Positions 54,113 through 63,384 of a stretch of DNA of 64,000 nt are shown here, one piece after another. Location: positions 1,273,856-1,337,855 of the forward strand of contig BFEA01000271.1 in NCBI GenBank assembly GCA_003427395.1, written 5' to 3'. The position numbers and the translations under genes were made by a program. The stretch comes from Chara braunii. Its lineage: Eukaryota; Streptophyta; Charophyceae; Charales; Characeae. Numbering within the stretch: the stretch's first letter is position 1; each line of letters begins with the position of its first letter. The notes beneath the pieces are model-generated. The model saw nothing but the letters and a program-made list of their open reading frames with translations, searched no databases and was not told where the DNA came from.

Positions 54113-54682
54113 ATGGAATTCGGCAACGAGAATGACAGTGGGGCCATCAACAAGCCTACCGAAGGGGGTGGGACGGGACCAAGCCAAGAACCAAGGACTG
54201 CCAAAAGAAAATTGTACATAGGGCTCATGGGCGAGCCGGTGGTAGGCAGGGGTGGGAAAAAGTGCGCATGTAGAAAACCCTCGCCCCTCCACAAGGGAGA
54301 AGGTATAAAAATCTCATCTGACAGTGAGGGCGAGAAGGAAACGGAAAATGTGGGAGAATGGGGCAATGCAGATATGGGGGATAAGGCTCAGGCCTCTGAC
54401 GATAATGGAACCAATAGGGGCGAACGACGTGAGCCTTGGCAAGGGGAAAGCGAGGAGAGACAGGACGTGCGCAACGAGCATGAGGAGGGCGAGGAAAGAA
54501 GGGAAAGCCCGCTTGAAGGACGAAGCGGCCACTACAGTTGTGAAGGATATGGGACAGGGACAAAGATTCCTTTTACTTACAATCCTAAGAATCTAGCGGG
54601 AGGATATAGCCCCATACTGACGGAAGACGAGGAGGAAGAGGAAGAGGATGTGATATTTATGTGCTGGGACAATGTGCCATAG
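54113..54682 (+). CDS. Acidic ORF Q1, unknown function
   Basis: 189 codons from ATG 54113 (MEFGNENDSGAINKPTEGG) to TAG. The N-terminal motif is nearly repeated in Q2 (MEFGNENDSNAINRPTEGQ), and a basic RKLYIGL/RKLYVGF block follows in both. The remainder is highly charged and predicted disordered, with a C-terminal EDEEEEEED run. No membrane segment or catalytic motif was seen. It lies ~420 bp after integrase of element F on the same strand, the position where some LTR elements carry an additional ORF. Function unknown; a second possibility is that Q1 and Q2 are Gag N-termini of other elements. Confidence 0.55.
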   Translation: MEFGNENDSGAINKPTEGGGTGPSQEPRTAKRKLYIGLMGEPVVGRGGKKCACRKPSPLHKGEGIKISSDSEGEKETENVGEWGNADMGDKAQASDDNGTNRGERREPWQGESEERQDVRNEHEEGEERRESPLEGRSGHYSCEGYGTGTKIPFTYNPKNLAGGYSPILTEDEEEEEEDVIFMCWDNVP

Positions 54683-54918
54683 TTTTTGTGGGGTGATGTT
54701 GTGGACTGCCTACATGGGGCACCTATGTGTTGGGACAATGTGTTGAGGGTTCTCAGGGATAATGGGACTACCAACTATATGGGGGCAAGCAAGAGTTATA
54801 GGGAAGCCTCCAAAAGCTGCAAATGGGAGTGGAAGGGAATGCGTGTGTGTGAGGGGTTGCGGTAACGGTTATGCATGAACAGGGCCAGGCAAGGAGAAAA
54901 CAGCAAGAAAACAGCAAG

Positions 54919-55689
54919 ATGGAGTTCGGAAATGAAAATGATAGCAACGCCATCAATAGGCCTACTGAGGGACAGTCGTCGAGACAGGCTGGAGAATCAA
55001 GCTCCAGGAAAAGGAAATTGTATGTGGGGTTTGATCACAACCTGGCTGTGAACAGGGGGGGAAGAAAGCAAGGGACTAGGGGACCTTCGCCACCAAGGGA
55101 GGGGGAGCCAATAGTCCTCCCCTCTGAAAGCGATACCAACAAGGACGAAGAGAGGAACCCAGGGAAAAGGCCAAGGTTGGAGGAGGAGGAGTCCATCGAG
55201 GTCATAGACCTCAGTAGCGGGGAAGAAGAGGACGCAGTGACAACGCCCACAAGGGAAGATCGGGGAAGAGAGGACCCAGGGGAAGAAAAGGACCCATGGA
55301 AAAGAGAATTCGGGCCAACTTTCAGCAATTGGTTCGATCAATGGTCCCAATTGCACAACATCCTGCCCGTGTGTGAGGCAGCATGGGCTTGCACACCCAT
55401 GCGCCCGGTGGTGCGCAGGGTGTGCGTGCGTGTACCTGTGCGCGCTTACCTTCCTGGTGCGTGTGCGTTTCCTCCTCAGGTCGACTTTCCGCCTCCTGTT
55501 CATCATATTCCCCCATGCGTCTGTAAGTTCGTATCTGCCAAAAAAACATCGACCTGGAGCCCGGTTGGGCTTTTATCCTTCGCCGGGCTCTCTCCTCTGT
55601 GTGCCCAGCGCCCTCGTGTGCTCCGGGGTTGCCGACAAGTAGCAGCACCCCGGTACCAGACTTGTGCCCGAGCCTGTTTGGGGCCCTGA
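54919..55689 (+). CDS. Acidic ORF Q2 with NLS-like and SIM-like motifs
   Basis: From ATG 54919 (MEFGNENDSNAINRPTEGQ). After SSRKRKLYVGF come KRPRLEEEES, a basic NLS-like run, and IEVIDLSSGEEEDA, which fits a SUMO-interaction motif (hydrophobic VIDL followed by Ser/Ser and acidic residues). Conserved-looking sequence ends near 55370 (WKREFGPTFSNWFDQWSQL). Beyond that the frame is Cys/Pro-rich, probably non-coding read-through, or an intron and exon may be present (CCTCCTCAG at about 55472-55480 resembles a 3' splice site). Paralogous to Q1 in tandem, 236 bp apart. Confidence 0.5.
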   Translation: MEFGNENDSNAINRPTEGQSSRQAGESSSRKRKLYVGFDHNLAVNRGGRKQGTRGPSPPREGEPIVLPSESDTNKDEERNPGKRPRLEEEESIEVIDLSSGEEEDAVTTPTREDRGREDPGEEKDPWKREFGPTFSNWFDQWSQLHNILPVCEAAWACTPMRPVVRRVCVRVPVRAYLPGACAFPPQVDFPPPVHHIPPCVCKFVSAKKTSTWSPVGLLSFAGLSPLCAQRPRVLRGCRQVAAPRYQTCARACLGP

Positions 55690-55700
55690 AGGGTTTTCTA

Positions 55701-56740
55701 GTGGAGGGGGGTCTTTTTGTCAGGTACCGGGCCTTTTGCAGCGCCCTGGTACCGGGCCTCCTCCCGAGCCTAGGTCTGGGCCTGTACTAGCGTGGTCCCC
55801 ACTCTAAGGGTACCGGCCTTGTGAAATTTCGCAGGCCGGACCCCAAATTTAATAATCCAGTGGCCCTTTTCCCCACTTTAGGCCCATAGGTCCCTTAGGC
55901 CTTTTCTTAGGGCCGCGTGTCCAGGTCCCAACTTGCCCAAGCAGCAATCCGTTATCGGTTCCTCCCCCATGATGAGCCTCGACATCGATTACCAATTTGT
56001 TCCCCTGAGAGCCCGCCTTAAAGACTTGAGGCCCCTTTCGTCCACCCCATGGCCCAGACATCCAATGTAACCTTGGTCTCCTTGCCCCTGTCGGTCGTCT
56101 GTAGCCCCCGATCTCTCTCTGTAGCAGCCGCCCCTTCGTGCCTTGGCAATGATAAGTCTTAATGGTGCGCGTAAGCAGGGCGCTTACATAGAACTCAGGG
56201 ATGCGCTTCTTCTTGACGCTTCGGTCTCGATTCTTGTCACGTGAATCGGATACTATATCCTTTGGTGTCGGCTGCGATCCTGTCAGGCAAATTGACCGAC
56301 TTCAGTCCCATCAAGTGTGATCCTCAAGGAAGTAAAGGGCGGCGTAAGGCTCGAGCCGCCCGACAGCAGCCCCCCCCCCCCCCATTCTTGACGTCCCCGA
56401 CGAACCATCTCGGTGCATCAAAGGAAAAAAAAGGAAGGAACGTCGACTCCTAATCCTTATCCATCAACCCAAGATTATCCTCACTGTCTTTGTCGGATCC
56501 TTTTCTCTTGCCTCTCTTTCTTACCCGACTTTTTTTTAATCATCTGCTTTTTGACGCTTAATCACTTCTTGAGCCTCCTCCGTCTTTCTTCCTGACGGTG
56601 TTTGACCTTCCCCTTGTCTATGACTACCACACTTTTAATGATTTCCTTACTTTTGCGCGTCCTCTCTCTTCTTAGTATAGCCGACTCTAAGACCTTCCGC
56701 CCTGTCTTCTTTGCGTCCTTCCTTTGGCTGTTTCTGACGC
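55701..56740. other. Intergenic between elements F and G
   Basis: GC-rich at first, with a partial duplication around GGTACCRG..CCCGAGCCT (55650-55770); then pyrimidine-rich on the plus strand (56450-56740). A 14-C run lies at 56370-56383. LTRs of F or G are expected here but no paired copy was recognised. Confidence 0.4.
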
Positions 56741-57106
56741 CTAAGACTTTTCTCGTCTCTCTTTCGCAGGTCTCTCAGAGGGTTCTGCTTTCTCATAGGT
56801 GGTCAACTTATATTCCCTTACGGGTTTTATTGTTGGCGCTTTTGAACGTGCCACCAATTTCTCTTCAACCTTCTCCTTCCCCTTATCCCTTTTCAAATTC
56901 AGGTGGACTTCGCCCCGTTCCTTAAACACTTGTAATCGAACGCCAGATACTAGTTCTTTCCATCTTGTCCCGTCTAATTCCTCAACTTGGTAGGACCCGC
57001 CTTCTAATCTCTTAACTACCCGGTAGGGCCCCATCCATTTGTTCGCTAGTTTCCCTGTCCACGTTCTCTCGAAAGTAGAATCGTAGAGTAAAACTAGGTT
57101 CCCCAC
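56741..57106 (-). pseudogene. Integrase C-terminal module (element G)
   Basis: NLVLLYDSTFERTWTGKLANKWMGPYRVVKRLEGGSYQVEELDG is the GPY/F module of gypsy integrases, followed by a Lys/Glu-rich tail. It is separated from the integrase core by stops between 57106 and 57388, where readable pieces such as GYPPYTLWFGRHCPLPIKFH remain. Confidence 0.8.
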
Positions 57107-57387
57107 CGGTATTCCTTTCTGCCTGACTCGTAGGTTTTTATCCCACCTTTCCTTCTCTTTCCCCCTTTGGGTTTTTAGTTTGTCTATAGCGTCCAGGGTG
57201 CTACCTCAAGTGTCTCAGGTATTTGCCTAATCCTAGCGTTCAATAGCTGCTTCCTAGTCGACACTACCTCCCAGTCAATCTTCGTCCAAGAATCCGCATG
57301 AAATTTTATGGGTAAAGGGCAGTGCCTTCCGAACCACAAAGTGTAGGGCGGGTACCCGGTAGTCGATCGAACAGTAACGTTATCTGC

Positions 57388-57990
57388 CTAAACCGCGAAT
57401 CTCAGGTACCTAAGCCACTTCTTCTCCTTCCCCTCGCACCATTCGGCGAGCACGTTTATTGAAGATTGGTGTCCTCTTTCAACAGGAGCGTTAGTCTGAG
57501 GGTGGTACGCCGAGGTTAGTGACACTCGGATACCCGCCCTTTGGAGCAAGTCCTGGACTTCTTTAGCCATGAACTCTGACCCCCTGTCCATGACGATCTT
57601 CCCGACACACCCATATCTAGTGATGTATTTTGTCAGACACTCTCTAACAGCTCTCCCTGTTTTCTGTCGCAGAGCCCACGCCTTTACAAATCTAGTAAGG
57701 TCGTCCCTGATATCCATGATATAGTTCATTTCTCCTTCACCTTTGGGCATTTCGACTAAGTCCACATGAACTTTCCGCCCTATTGCGGTCGAATAGGAAG
57801 AGAACAACGGTTCCTTGTACTTAATTACAACTCTTTTCTGACATTCCATGCATGTCTGGCAGTAAGACTCGACATCTCTATATAAGCCATCCCACCAGTA
57901 AAGATTCCTGACCTTCTCGAAAGTACCTTTCACCCCTTTATGTCCTCCAACGATCCCATTGTGAAGCTCCTCTATATTTCTTTTTGTTCG
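57388..57990 (-). pseudogene. Integrase core (element G)
   Basis: H2C2 domain HNGIVGGHKGVKGTF then CQTCMECQKR; core with VHVDLVEMPKG (first Asp), GKIVMDRGSEFMAKEV (second Asp) and AYHPQTNAPVERGH (Glu). All catalytic residues are present. The frame stops at 57388 (YLRFAV*) and a frame change near 57940 separates the zinc His pair from the Cys pair. Confidence 0.85.
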
Positions 57991-58101
57991 CCCTCATCGC
58001 AGACTACTCTCATTGGCATACCGTTCTTAGGTGGTGTCTTAAAGAGGTGGGCTGCCCTAAGACAATACTGCTGAGCTTCCTTTCTGAGCTTATCATTAAC
58101 C

Positions 58102-58710
58102 TCAGTTTCCCCTATAAGATGTTTTCTTATTTGGTTGTACATACCGGTATAGAGGTTCTCTAGAAACGGCGGTGTTACTAGTGCTCGGTTCCATCCTTAA
58201 TGAACCTATCTCCATCCGTAGAAGCTTATCAACCCCTCCAAGCGACCCTAGGTCCCCTTCTTCCAACGTGATCCGCGACAAGTCATCCGCTACTGAGTTC
58301 TTAGCTCCAGATATCCACTGCACCACATAATCAAACATCCTTATGTGCATGAGCCACCTAGTAATTGTAGGATCTGTCAAAGAGAAATCTTTTTGTAACA
58401 CAGCAGCTACCCCTGTTGGATCAACTCACAATATGAACCTCCGTCCGTAGATATAATGTCGAAAGACATTCAAACAATGCAGCACCCCGAGGACCTCTTT
58501 CTTAAACTGCGAATAGTTCCTCTCGCTGGTGTTCAAGGTTTTACTCTCGAATCTGAGAGGCCTTTCCTTACCATCGGGGTCCTTCTGAACCAAGACCCCA
58601 CTAACAGAGGCAAGCCCCGCGTCTTTTCTTATTACAAACGGTCGCTTCTCCTCATCCTCGAAATAAGGGACTCCTAGGACTTGTCCTCCTCCCTTAAACT
58701 CATTCTTCAA
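58102..58710 (-). pseudogene. RNase H domain (element G)
   Basis: FVIRKDAGLASVSGVLVQKDPDGKERPLRFESKTLNTSERNYSQFKKEVLGVLHCLNVF carries the catalytic Asp and Glu. A stop at 58426-58428 is followed in frame by DPTGVAAVLQKDF and GAKNSVADDLSRI. Closely parallels the RNase H of element F. Confidence 0.8.
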
Positions 58711-58731
58711 TATTTTTACTGCGTCTTCCTG

Positions 58732-59965
58732 TTAATTTGTCCATTTCCATTCTATCCCTTTCAACAACAGTCTCTTCAGGGGCTCCGCTTTTTCAGCATA
58801 CCTTTTTATGAAATTCTTCCAAAACCCGCCCACTCCTAAAAACTGACGTATGTCGGTGATATGTTGGAGCGGAGTGGGCCAGTTCATGAGTTTTTCTAGC
58901 TTCGCTGGATCCAGTCGCCTGCCATTTCTATCACAGATATAGCCCAAGATCTTAATGGAAGATACTGTCCATCTACTTTTTGTTCCACTCACCGTGAGAT
59001 TCGCGTTTCTTAGCTTTATTAGCACCTTCTTAATGCCATCGGCGTGAGTTGCGAAGAACTTCCTCACTCCAGGCATCACCTCAGTCTCATCCTTCTCATA
59101 TGGCCCTTTGATTGGGAAGTCATCTAGGAAAACTTCCACCAAATTTGGTATAAGCTCCCCCAAAACTGCTACCATCGCTCTTTGGAAAACGGCGATGCCA
59201 TTAGTCCATTTCATTGGTACCCACCATCATCTGGATGAACCCTAACGGCGTGTGCATCGCCGTCAGGTGTCGATCTCTATAGTCAAGTGGAATCTCGTCG
59301 TAGCCCGAGAAAAGGTCATAGAACGAGTAAATCGAGCGTCCGACTGACCCCTCAGATAGGAGATTCTCATTTGGAATAGACCCAACGTTTCTAACCGTGA
59401 CCTTATTCGTCTTTTGTAGGTCTTGTATCCACCTCAGCTTCCCATTTGACTTCCATATGAAGAACCACCTATTTGCATAGGCACTCTCACACGGCTCCGC
59501 TACGAACGTCCTGATTTTCTCTTTCAGGAAGTCTACTATCATCTGTTTTTCTTTCTGGGCACACTTCCACCCCGCGGCATTCCACGTAACGTGCGGGACT
59601 GTATAGATCCTCGCGTATCTGGGGTCTATTCGCCCTCTTTTCGCATCGCAAAAGGCTACCGCCTTATCGCATGCTCTTAATGTCTCTATTATCAGTCCTC
59701 CCTCCTCCTTAGTTATATTCCCGTTGCCTATATCCATCCCTTTCAATCTATCTATATCCATCCCTTTCAATCTATCTTCAGTGATTCTTTGCCCTTCAGT
59801 GACCTTTCGTTTTGTGATCATCAGAGTAATTTCCTCCTCCCTGATCCCTATCTGTTCGGTCCTATCACGGTTGACCGCAGATGGTTTGACTTTCTGGGCT
59901 ACGGTTTTGTATCTCTTCCCCCCACCGTGTGGGGGGATTCCCCCAAAAAAGACAGGTTTATGCAC
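58732..59965 (-). pseudogene. Reverse transcriptase (element G)
   Basis: From 59965: a linker with MITKRKVTEGQRITEDR, the fingers FVAEPCESAYANRWFFIWKSNGKLRWIQDLQKTNKVTVRNVGSIPNENL, then SIYSFYDLFSGYDEIPLDYRDR and TPLGFIQMMV. A frameshift at about 59205 leads to AVFQRAMVAVLGELIPNLVEVFLDDFPIKGP (catalytic LDD) and IKILGYICDRNGRRLDPAKL, IRQFLGVGGFWKNFIKRYA. A perfect 24-bp tandem duplication at about 59730-59777 repeats DRLKGMDI in the linker. Only one frameshift breaks RT. Confidence 0.87.
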
Positions 59966-60614
59966 CCTCTGAACTCGTCATCGTCGCTCTCTTTTGGGTA
60001 AGCTGTCCCATCCACAACATACTTGCCCTCTAGATCCTCCACTTCAATCCTTCTCCCTTTCACTGTATGGGGGCCTAGAGTAAGTTCTTCGGGAACCATC
60101 TGGCAACTCCTCGTGATTAGCTGGGCTCTATTTTGTAAGAAAACCTTGTGACGCTTGTTAAATTCGTTCACAGTCTTCAGGGTAACCTTGCTGCCTTCGG
60201 GCCCGTCTATGGTGACGGTCTGGCTCCCATCCCGCTTGTTCTCCGTGGTAGCGTTGACACGCGTCAGCCAAGTCCTCCCAAGGATTAACTCTGATGAACA
60301 ATGCTCCACCGTGAAGACTGGCACGGTGGCCTCAACCCCAGTGACTACGACCTTGGCCTATGACACACCCCAAGCGCGGGCTGCTTTCGCTTGTTAGCGG
60401 ATACCATAGTCATAGCGAGACTCCTGTTTGCGTCTAGGCCAAACTTCCTTGCTACCTTATCTTCACAGATGGTAGACTCGGATCCGTCATCCACTATAGC
60501 CTCCATCCTCACTCCATTTACGGTGGCGTTTAACTTTCCACTACCAAGGACGTAAAAGTAGTCGCCCTTGCCTCCAATGGCTTCTACCCATTCTTCCTCT
60601 CCTTTCTCTGCCAC
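59899..60614 (-). pseudogene. Aspartic protease (element G)
   Basis: KLNATVNGVRMEAIVDDGSESTICEDKVARKFGL is the active-site region (DDG where DSG/DTG is usual). A frame change near 60350 leads to FTVEHCSSELILGRTWLTRVNA, the ILGRTWL second motif. A ~110-residue linker runs toward RT. The 60614 frame overlaps the end of the Gag frame. Confidence 0.72.
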
Positions 60615-61276
60615 ACTACTTTTGGTTCTCCAGAAATCGTTGTCTCAGCCAGCGGCACCTTAGCTTTCTTCATCATCCCTATTAGTTCATCCCTCGCCGG
60701 CCCACAACCAGCGATGAATTCCTTGAGAGTGATAGGGATGAGCATATCCATTGCCGTCCTCAATGGCTCCCTCAAATCAACCTCGTCCAGCGAGCTTTTC
60801 AACTGGAGCTTCTTGACCCCTCTTTTCCTAGGGGACTGAGGAGTCTTCGGCGACTCCACTTGCTCATCTATCATTGGTTGATCCTGGTCCTCTTTCTTTC
60901 CGCTGCTTGATTCGCCGACGCCTTGGGATTCTCTGGTGGTTCATCTAACTCGTCTTCGAAAATCACTCGAGAAACCTTTGCCGTTGTCGGCACCTGCGCT
61001 TGTTTTCCCTTTGCTTCATTCATTATTCCTCTCCGGATATCCACATTTATTTTCATCGACGGTAGGAAGGGCACAGGTTTCCCCTCATCGGCCCACATTA
61101 CATATTTCTTATCATCCAATTCGATGATACCCTCCTTCAACGTTGTCGTGACAAACACCCTTACAAGGGTGTTTGTCGTGCTTTTTGCAGGTCGCACACG
61201 GTGCGGTCGTGACGATGCAAGGGTTGAGCGGTGCATCAGCTTTCGTCTGAACGTGCGCATCGGTGACTTCAGTCAT
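60584..61276 (-). pseudogene. Gag remnant (element G)
   Basis: An ATG at 61276 opens TEVTDAHVQTKADAPLN with a Cys-rich CATCKKH..C..VCH stretch. After a frame change near 61130 it reads EGIIELDDKKYVMWADEGKPVPFLPSMKINVDI (to 60871), then LKEFIAGCGPARDELIGMMKKAKVPL (60874-60584). No CCHC knuckle of the standard spacing was found. A 28-nt near-perfect palindrome (61150-61177) sits at the frame change. Confidence 0.55.
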
Positions 61277-61989
61277 GGCAGAGAGCGTGAAAGAGTAATG
61301 TGTGTGTTAGTATAAGAACTTTATTGCATCGCACGGTAGATGACCGAGTATCCTCCAACCTTAGCAGTTGGTGAGACGGTCCGTGGGTTTGAGCGGCGAC
61401 TAAAGTACGTTATGAAATTGGTTAGTTAGATACCGCGTGCATGGGATGCGCACATTAGAACCCAAGCGGGTTAGCGCCATAATGGGTCCACATAACATGT
61501 GGCTCGAGGTAGCCCCTACCATGGTGCTGAGACGTCTACGATATCACGTATACTCCACGGGCCACGAGACCGACCGTAATTCGATGACTTGGTTAAGGGC
61601 ACCTTGGTAGTTCATACCGAGTGGACACGCAACTGGTACACGTTGTGCCTAGATGGGATGCGGCAGACACTTAAGTTCGCGGAGCGCGAATCTCGTAGGT
61701 TCGTTTTTTTTATTTTTTATTTTATCTCGGATTGTTAATTACTTTTGTTTAGGATTTTTTTTGCTTCATTTGGCAATGGGACCGGGTCTAGTTAGCGGGG
61801 CTCGCCGTGGGTGCGAGCGAGGCCCTTGCCCGACCACCCTGGGAAAAGGCTGACTTTTTTTTACCACGAGCAGAAGGCACGACTCTTTCAGGCTTTCCTA
61901 TCGTAGTATCGAGGATCAGTAGGCCTTGGTTTTGCTGGTACATCTCGGTACGACCACGGTGTGGGCACAATTCCGTAGCAGGGACTGCT
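61277..61989. other. Leader/flank upstream of element G
   Basis: No clear LTR or primer-binding site was found. T-rich stretches occur at 61705-61770. No RNA gene can be supported. Confidence 0.4.
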
Positions 61990-62009
61990 TATAACAGGTT
62001 CCGTTCTGA

Positions 62010-62640
62010 GCCCTACCAACCATGGGTTTGGCCCAATAGGTGGGCATATGCTTGGCACAACAGGTAACCCGGGTTCGAAACAGAGACGCGGTAGTAGGAG
62101 CAAAGGGGTCCAAGTTCGGGAAACCAAGGGAGCGGTGGGCTCCTTGATTTTTCCCTTTTCGCCCGCGGGACGTCCACGGGACTGTGACCAACGGGTCTAG
62201 CCCAGACGGGTACACCCGCGGACTGTGTGAAACAGGCCTGTGGGACCAGCACCTGAGGACTTAGCTCAGACTGGTACACCCACGAACTGTTGAGAACAGG
62301 CCTGTGGACCTAGCTCAACTGGTACACCCGCAAACTGCTGAAAACAGGCTTGTGGGAACAGCAGCTGCGGACCCAGCTCAGTTGGTACACCCACGAACTG
62401 CTGAAAACATGCTTGTGGGAACAGCAGCTGCGGACCCAGCTCAACTGGTACACCCGCGCACTGCTGAAAATAGGCCTGTGGGACCAGCAGTTGCAGACCT
62501 AGCTCGGTTGGTAGACCCGCGAACTGCTGAAAATATGCTTGTGGGACAAGCACCAATGGGCCTAGCTCAGTTGGAACACCCATTATCTGTTGAAATAGAG
62601 ACCAGAGTTTGAATCCAGATGACAGCAGATGAATGGGAGA
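62010..62640 (+). repeat. tRNA-derived SINE-like array of 63-bp units
   Basis: The first tRNA-like unit has an A-box-like TGGCCCAATAGG (62029-62040) and a B box GGTTCGAAAC (62072-62081). Then follow seven units of ~63 bp (about 62192-62620), each starting with an A box (TAGCTCAGTTGG or close) and GTACACCCRC. The last unit has both an A box (62563-62574, exact match to TRGCNNAGYNGG) and a B-box-like AGTTTGAATCC (62606-62616). These are internal Pol III promoters of tRNA type. No unit folds convincingly as a complete tRNA with anticodon arm, so tRNA-derived SINE is the better reading. Confidence 0.65.
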
Positions 62641-62703
62641 AAAAGCATTTTGAATTAGCTAGGACTGTCCAGTCCCATGATGCTATTCTAAAGTTGTTTC
62701 CTT

Positions 62704-62812
62704 GCCCCTCTCCTTTGGGACATCCGTGAAAAATTGAATCTATACAGAGAAGATTAGCATAGCCCCTGCAAAAGGATTCAAATAAATCAAGGTGATTCTG
62801 AACCGCCCGGGA
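62704..62812 (+). pseudogene. U6 spliceosomal snRNA-like sequence, probably a pseudogene
   Basis: Reads GGGACATCCG, then AAAATTGAA, ATACAGAGAAGATTAGCAT and GCCCCTGC, i.e. the U6 5' domain with the ACAGAGA box (62744-62750) and the AGC triad region, then AAGGAT. The 3' internal stem-loop region (normally GCGCAAGGATGACACGC) has diverged to GCAAAAGGATTCAAATAA, and the 5' stem is imperfect. A T run (62815-62819) could terminate Pol III. No good plant-type USE plus TATA pair was seen at the usual spacing. U6 pairs with U2 and the 5' splice site in the spliceosome; this copy is probably a retro-copy. Confidence 0.85.
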
Positions 62813-62839
62813 CCTTTTTATTATATTATTCTATTTTTC

Positions 62840-63120
62840 ACTTTCCTTTCTTTTTCAGTTTCGGACTGCGGGCAGATATGGGCTGCGCTAGTGAAACAGG
62901 GAGCACGAGGAGGTAGAGGAGGACGGGGAAAAGGCTGACATCAACACCCAGAAGAAAGTGACGAAGACGAGTACGAGGGAGATGGTGAAGAAAGAGGTGG
63001 AAAGAAGTATAATACGCCCATTCCTCAACTGAATGATGAAGTAAAAGTCGAATTCGGTGTATTGAGGCATGGCGAACACGAAGGCGGCATTAGTTTTTGT
63101 GCTAAGTTAGTAGTTTTAAC
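62840..63120 (+). pseudogene. RGG-motif coding remnant, possibly Gag
   Basis: One plus-strand frame reads GARGGRGGRGKG, a stop, then HPEESDEDEYEGDGEERGGKKYN and PIPQLNDEVKVEFGVLRHGEHEGG. A Gly/Arg box resembles the Gag region of element C (1345-1420). No zinc knuckle is visible. Weak evidence. Confidence 0.3.
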
Positions 63121-63327
63121 GGTACTGAAAGAAACGGGGTGCGTGGGAAGAGTCGCGCGAAGGGAAGGGAGAGTATGGTGGGAGTGAAAAAGGCATATCT
63201 CTCTCGATTCTCAACGGAATCGAGTGAGGAAACATGCTAACGGGGGGTTTTGGCACGCTGCGGATTGAATGGCCACGCCAGATTTTCTGTTTGGGCAGTG
63301 GTTTGGTCGGAATGAGCGGTAAGAGCC

Positions 63328-63329
<2 letters not shown>
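63121..63329. other. Intergenic, nothing recognised
   Basis: No feature seen. Confidence 0.3.

Positions 63330-63383
<54 letters not shown>
63330..63383. repeat. Poly-G run of 54 bases
   Basis: An uninterrupted G tract of 54. It is either a genuine long homopolymer, which would be expected to form G-quadruplexes, or a sequencing/assembly artefact of two-colour chemistry. The Gly/Pro frames over it are not genes. Confidence 0.95.

Positions 63384-63384
<1 letters not shown>

Larger units (their letters stand above)
47243..55700 (+). mobile_element. Ty3/gypsy-like element F (internal region, possibly with accessory ORFs)
   Basis: Plus-strand order: Gag (47243-48931), protease (49187-50059), RT (50482-51675), RNase H (51676-52152), integrase (52284-53689), then two acidic ORFs (54113-54682, 54919 onward). 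RT and integrase resemble those of element G on the opposite strand. LTRs were not found on either side. The five GPF-motif ORFs upstream lie on the same strand and share the purine-rich codon style, so the element may extend back to about 42 kb; this is inference. Confidence 0.65.
56741..61276 (-). mobile_element. Ty3/gypsy-like element G (internal region)
   Basis: Minus-strand order: Gag (61276 to about 60584), protease (60614-59899), RT (59965-58732), RNase H (58710-58102), integrase (about 57980-57388) and C-terminal module (57106-56741). Shares with F the [IL]DD.PIKG RT signature, the RWxxxxxxxKWIQDLQK-type fingers and NAPVER in integrase. LTRs were not identified. Confidence 0.8.

Noticed and set aside
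54113-55700. Q1 and Q2 as an env gene of element F
   Set aside because: No signal peptide, transmembrane segment or cysteine pattern; both are hydrophilic and acidic.
61360-61410. tRNA-like TTAGCAGTTGGTGAG with GGGTTTGAGC
   Set aside because: Boxes too close together and no cloverleaf possible.
62266-62612. ORFs with 21-residue repeats on both strands
   Set aside because: The 63-bp tRNA-like units are a multiple of three, which keeps frames open; the DNA is explained by Pol III-type repeats.
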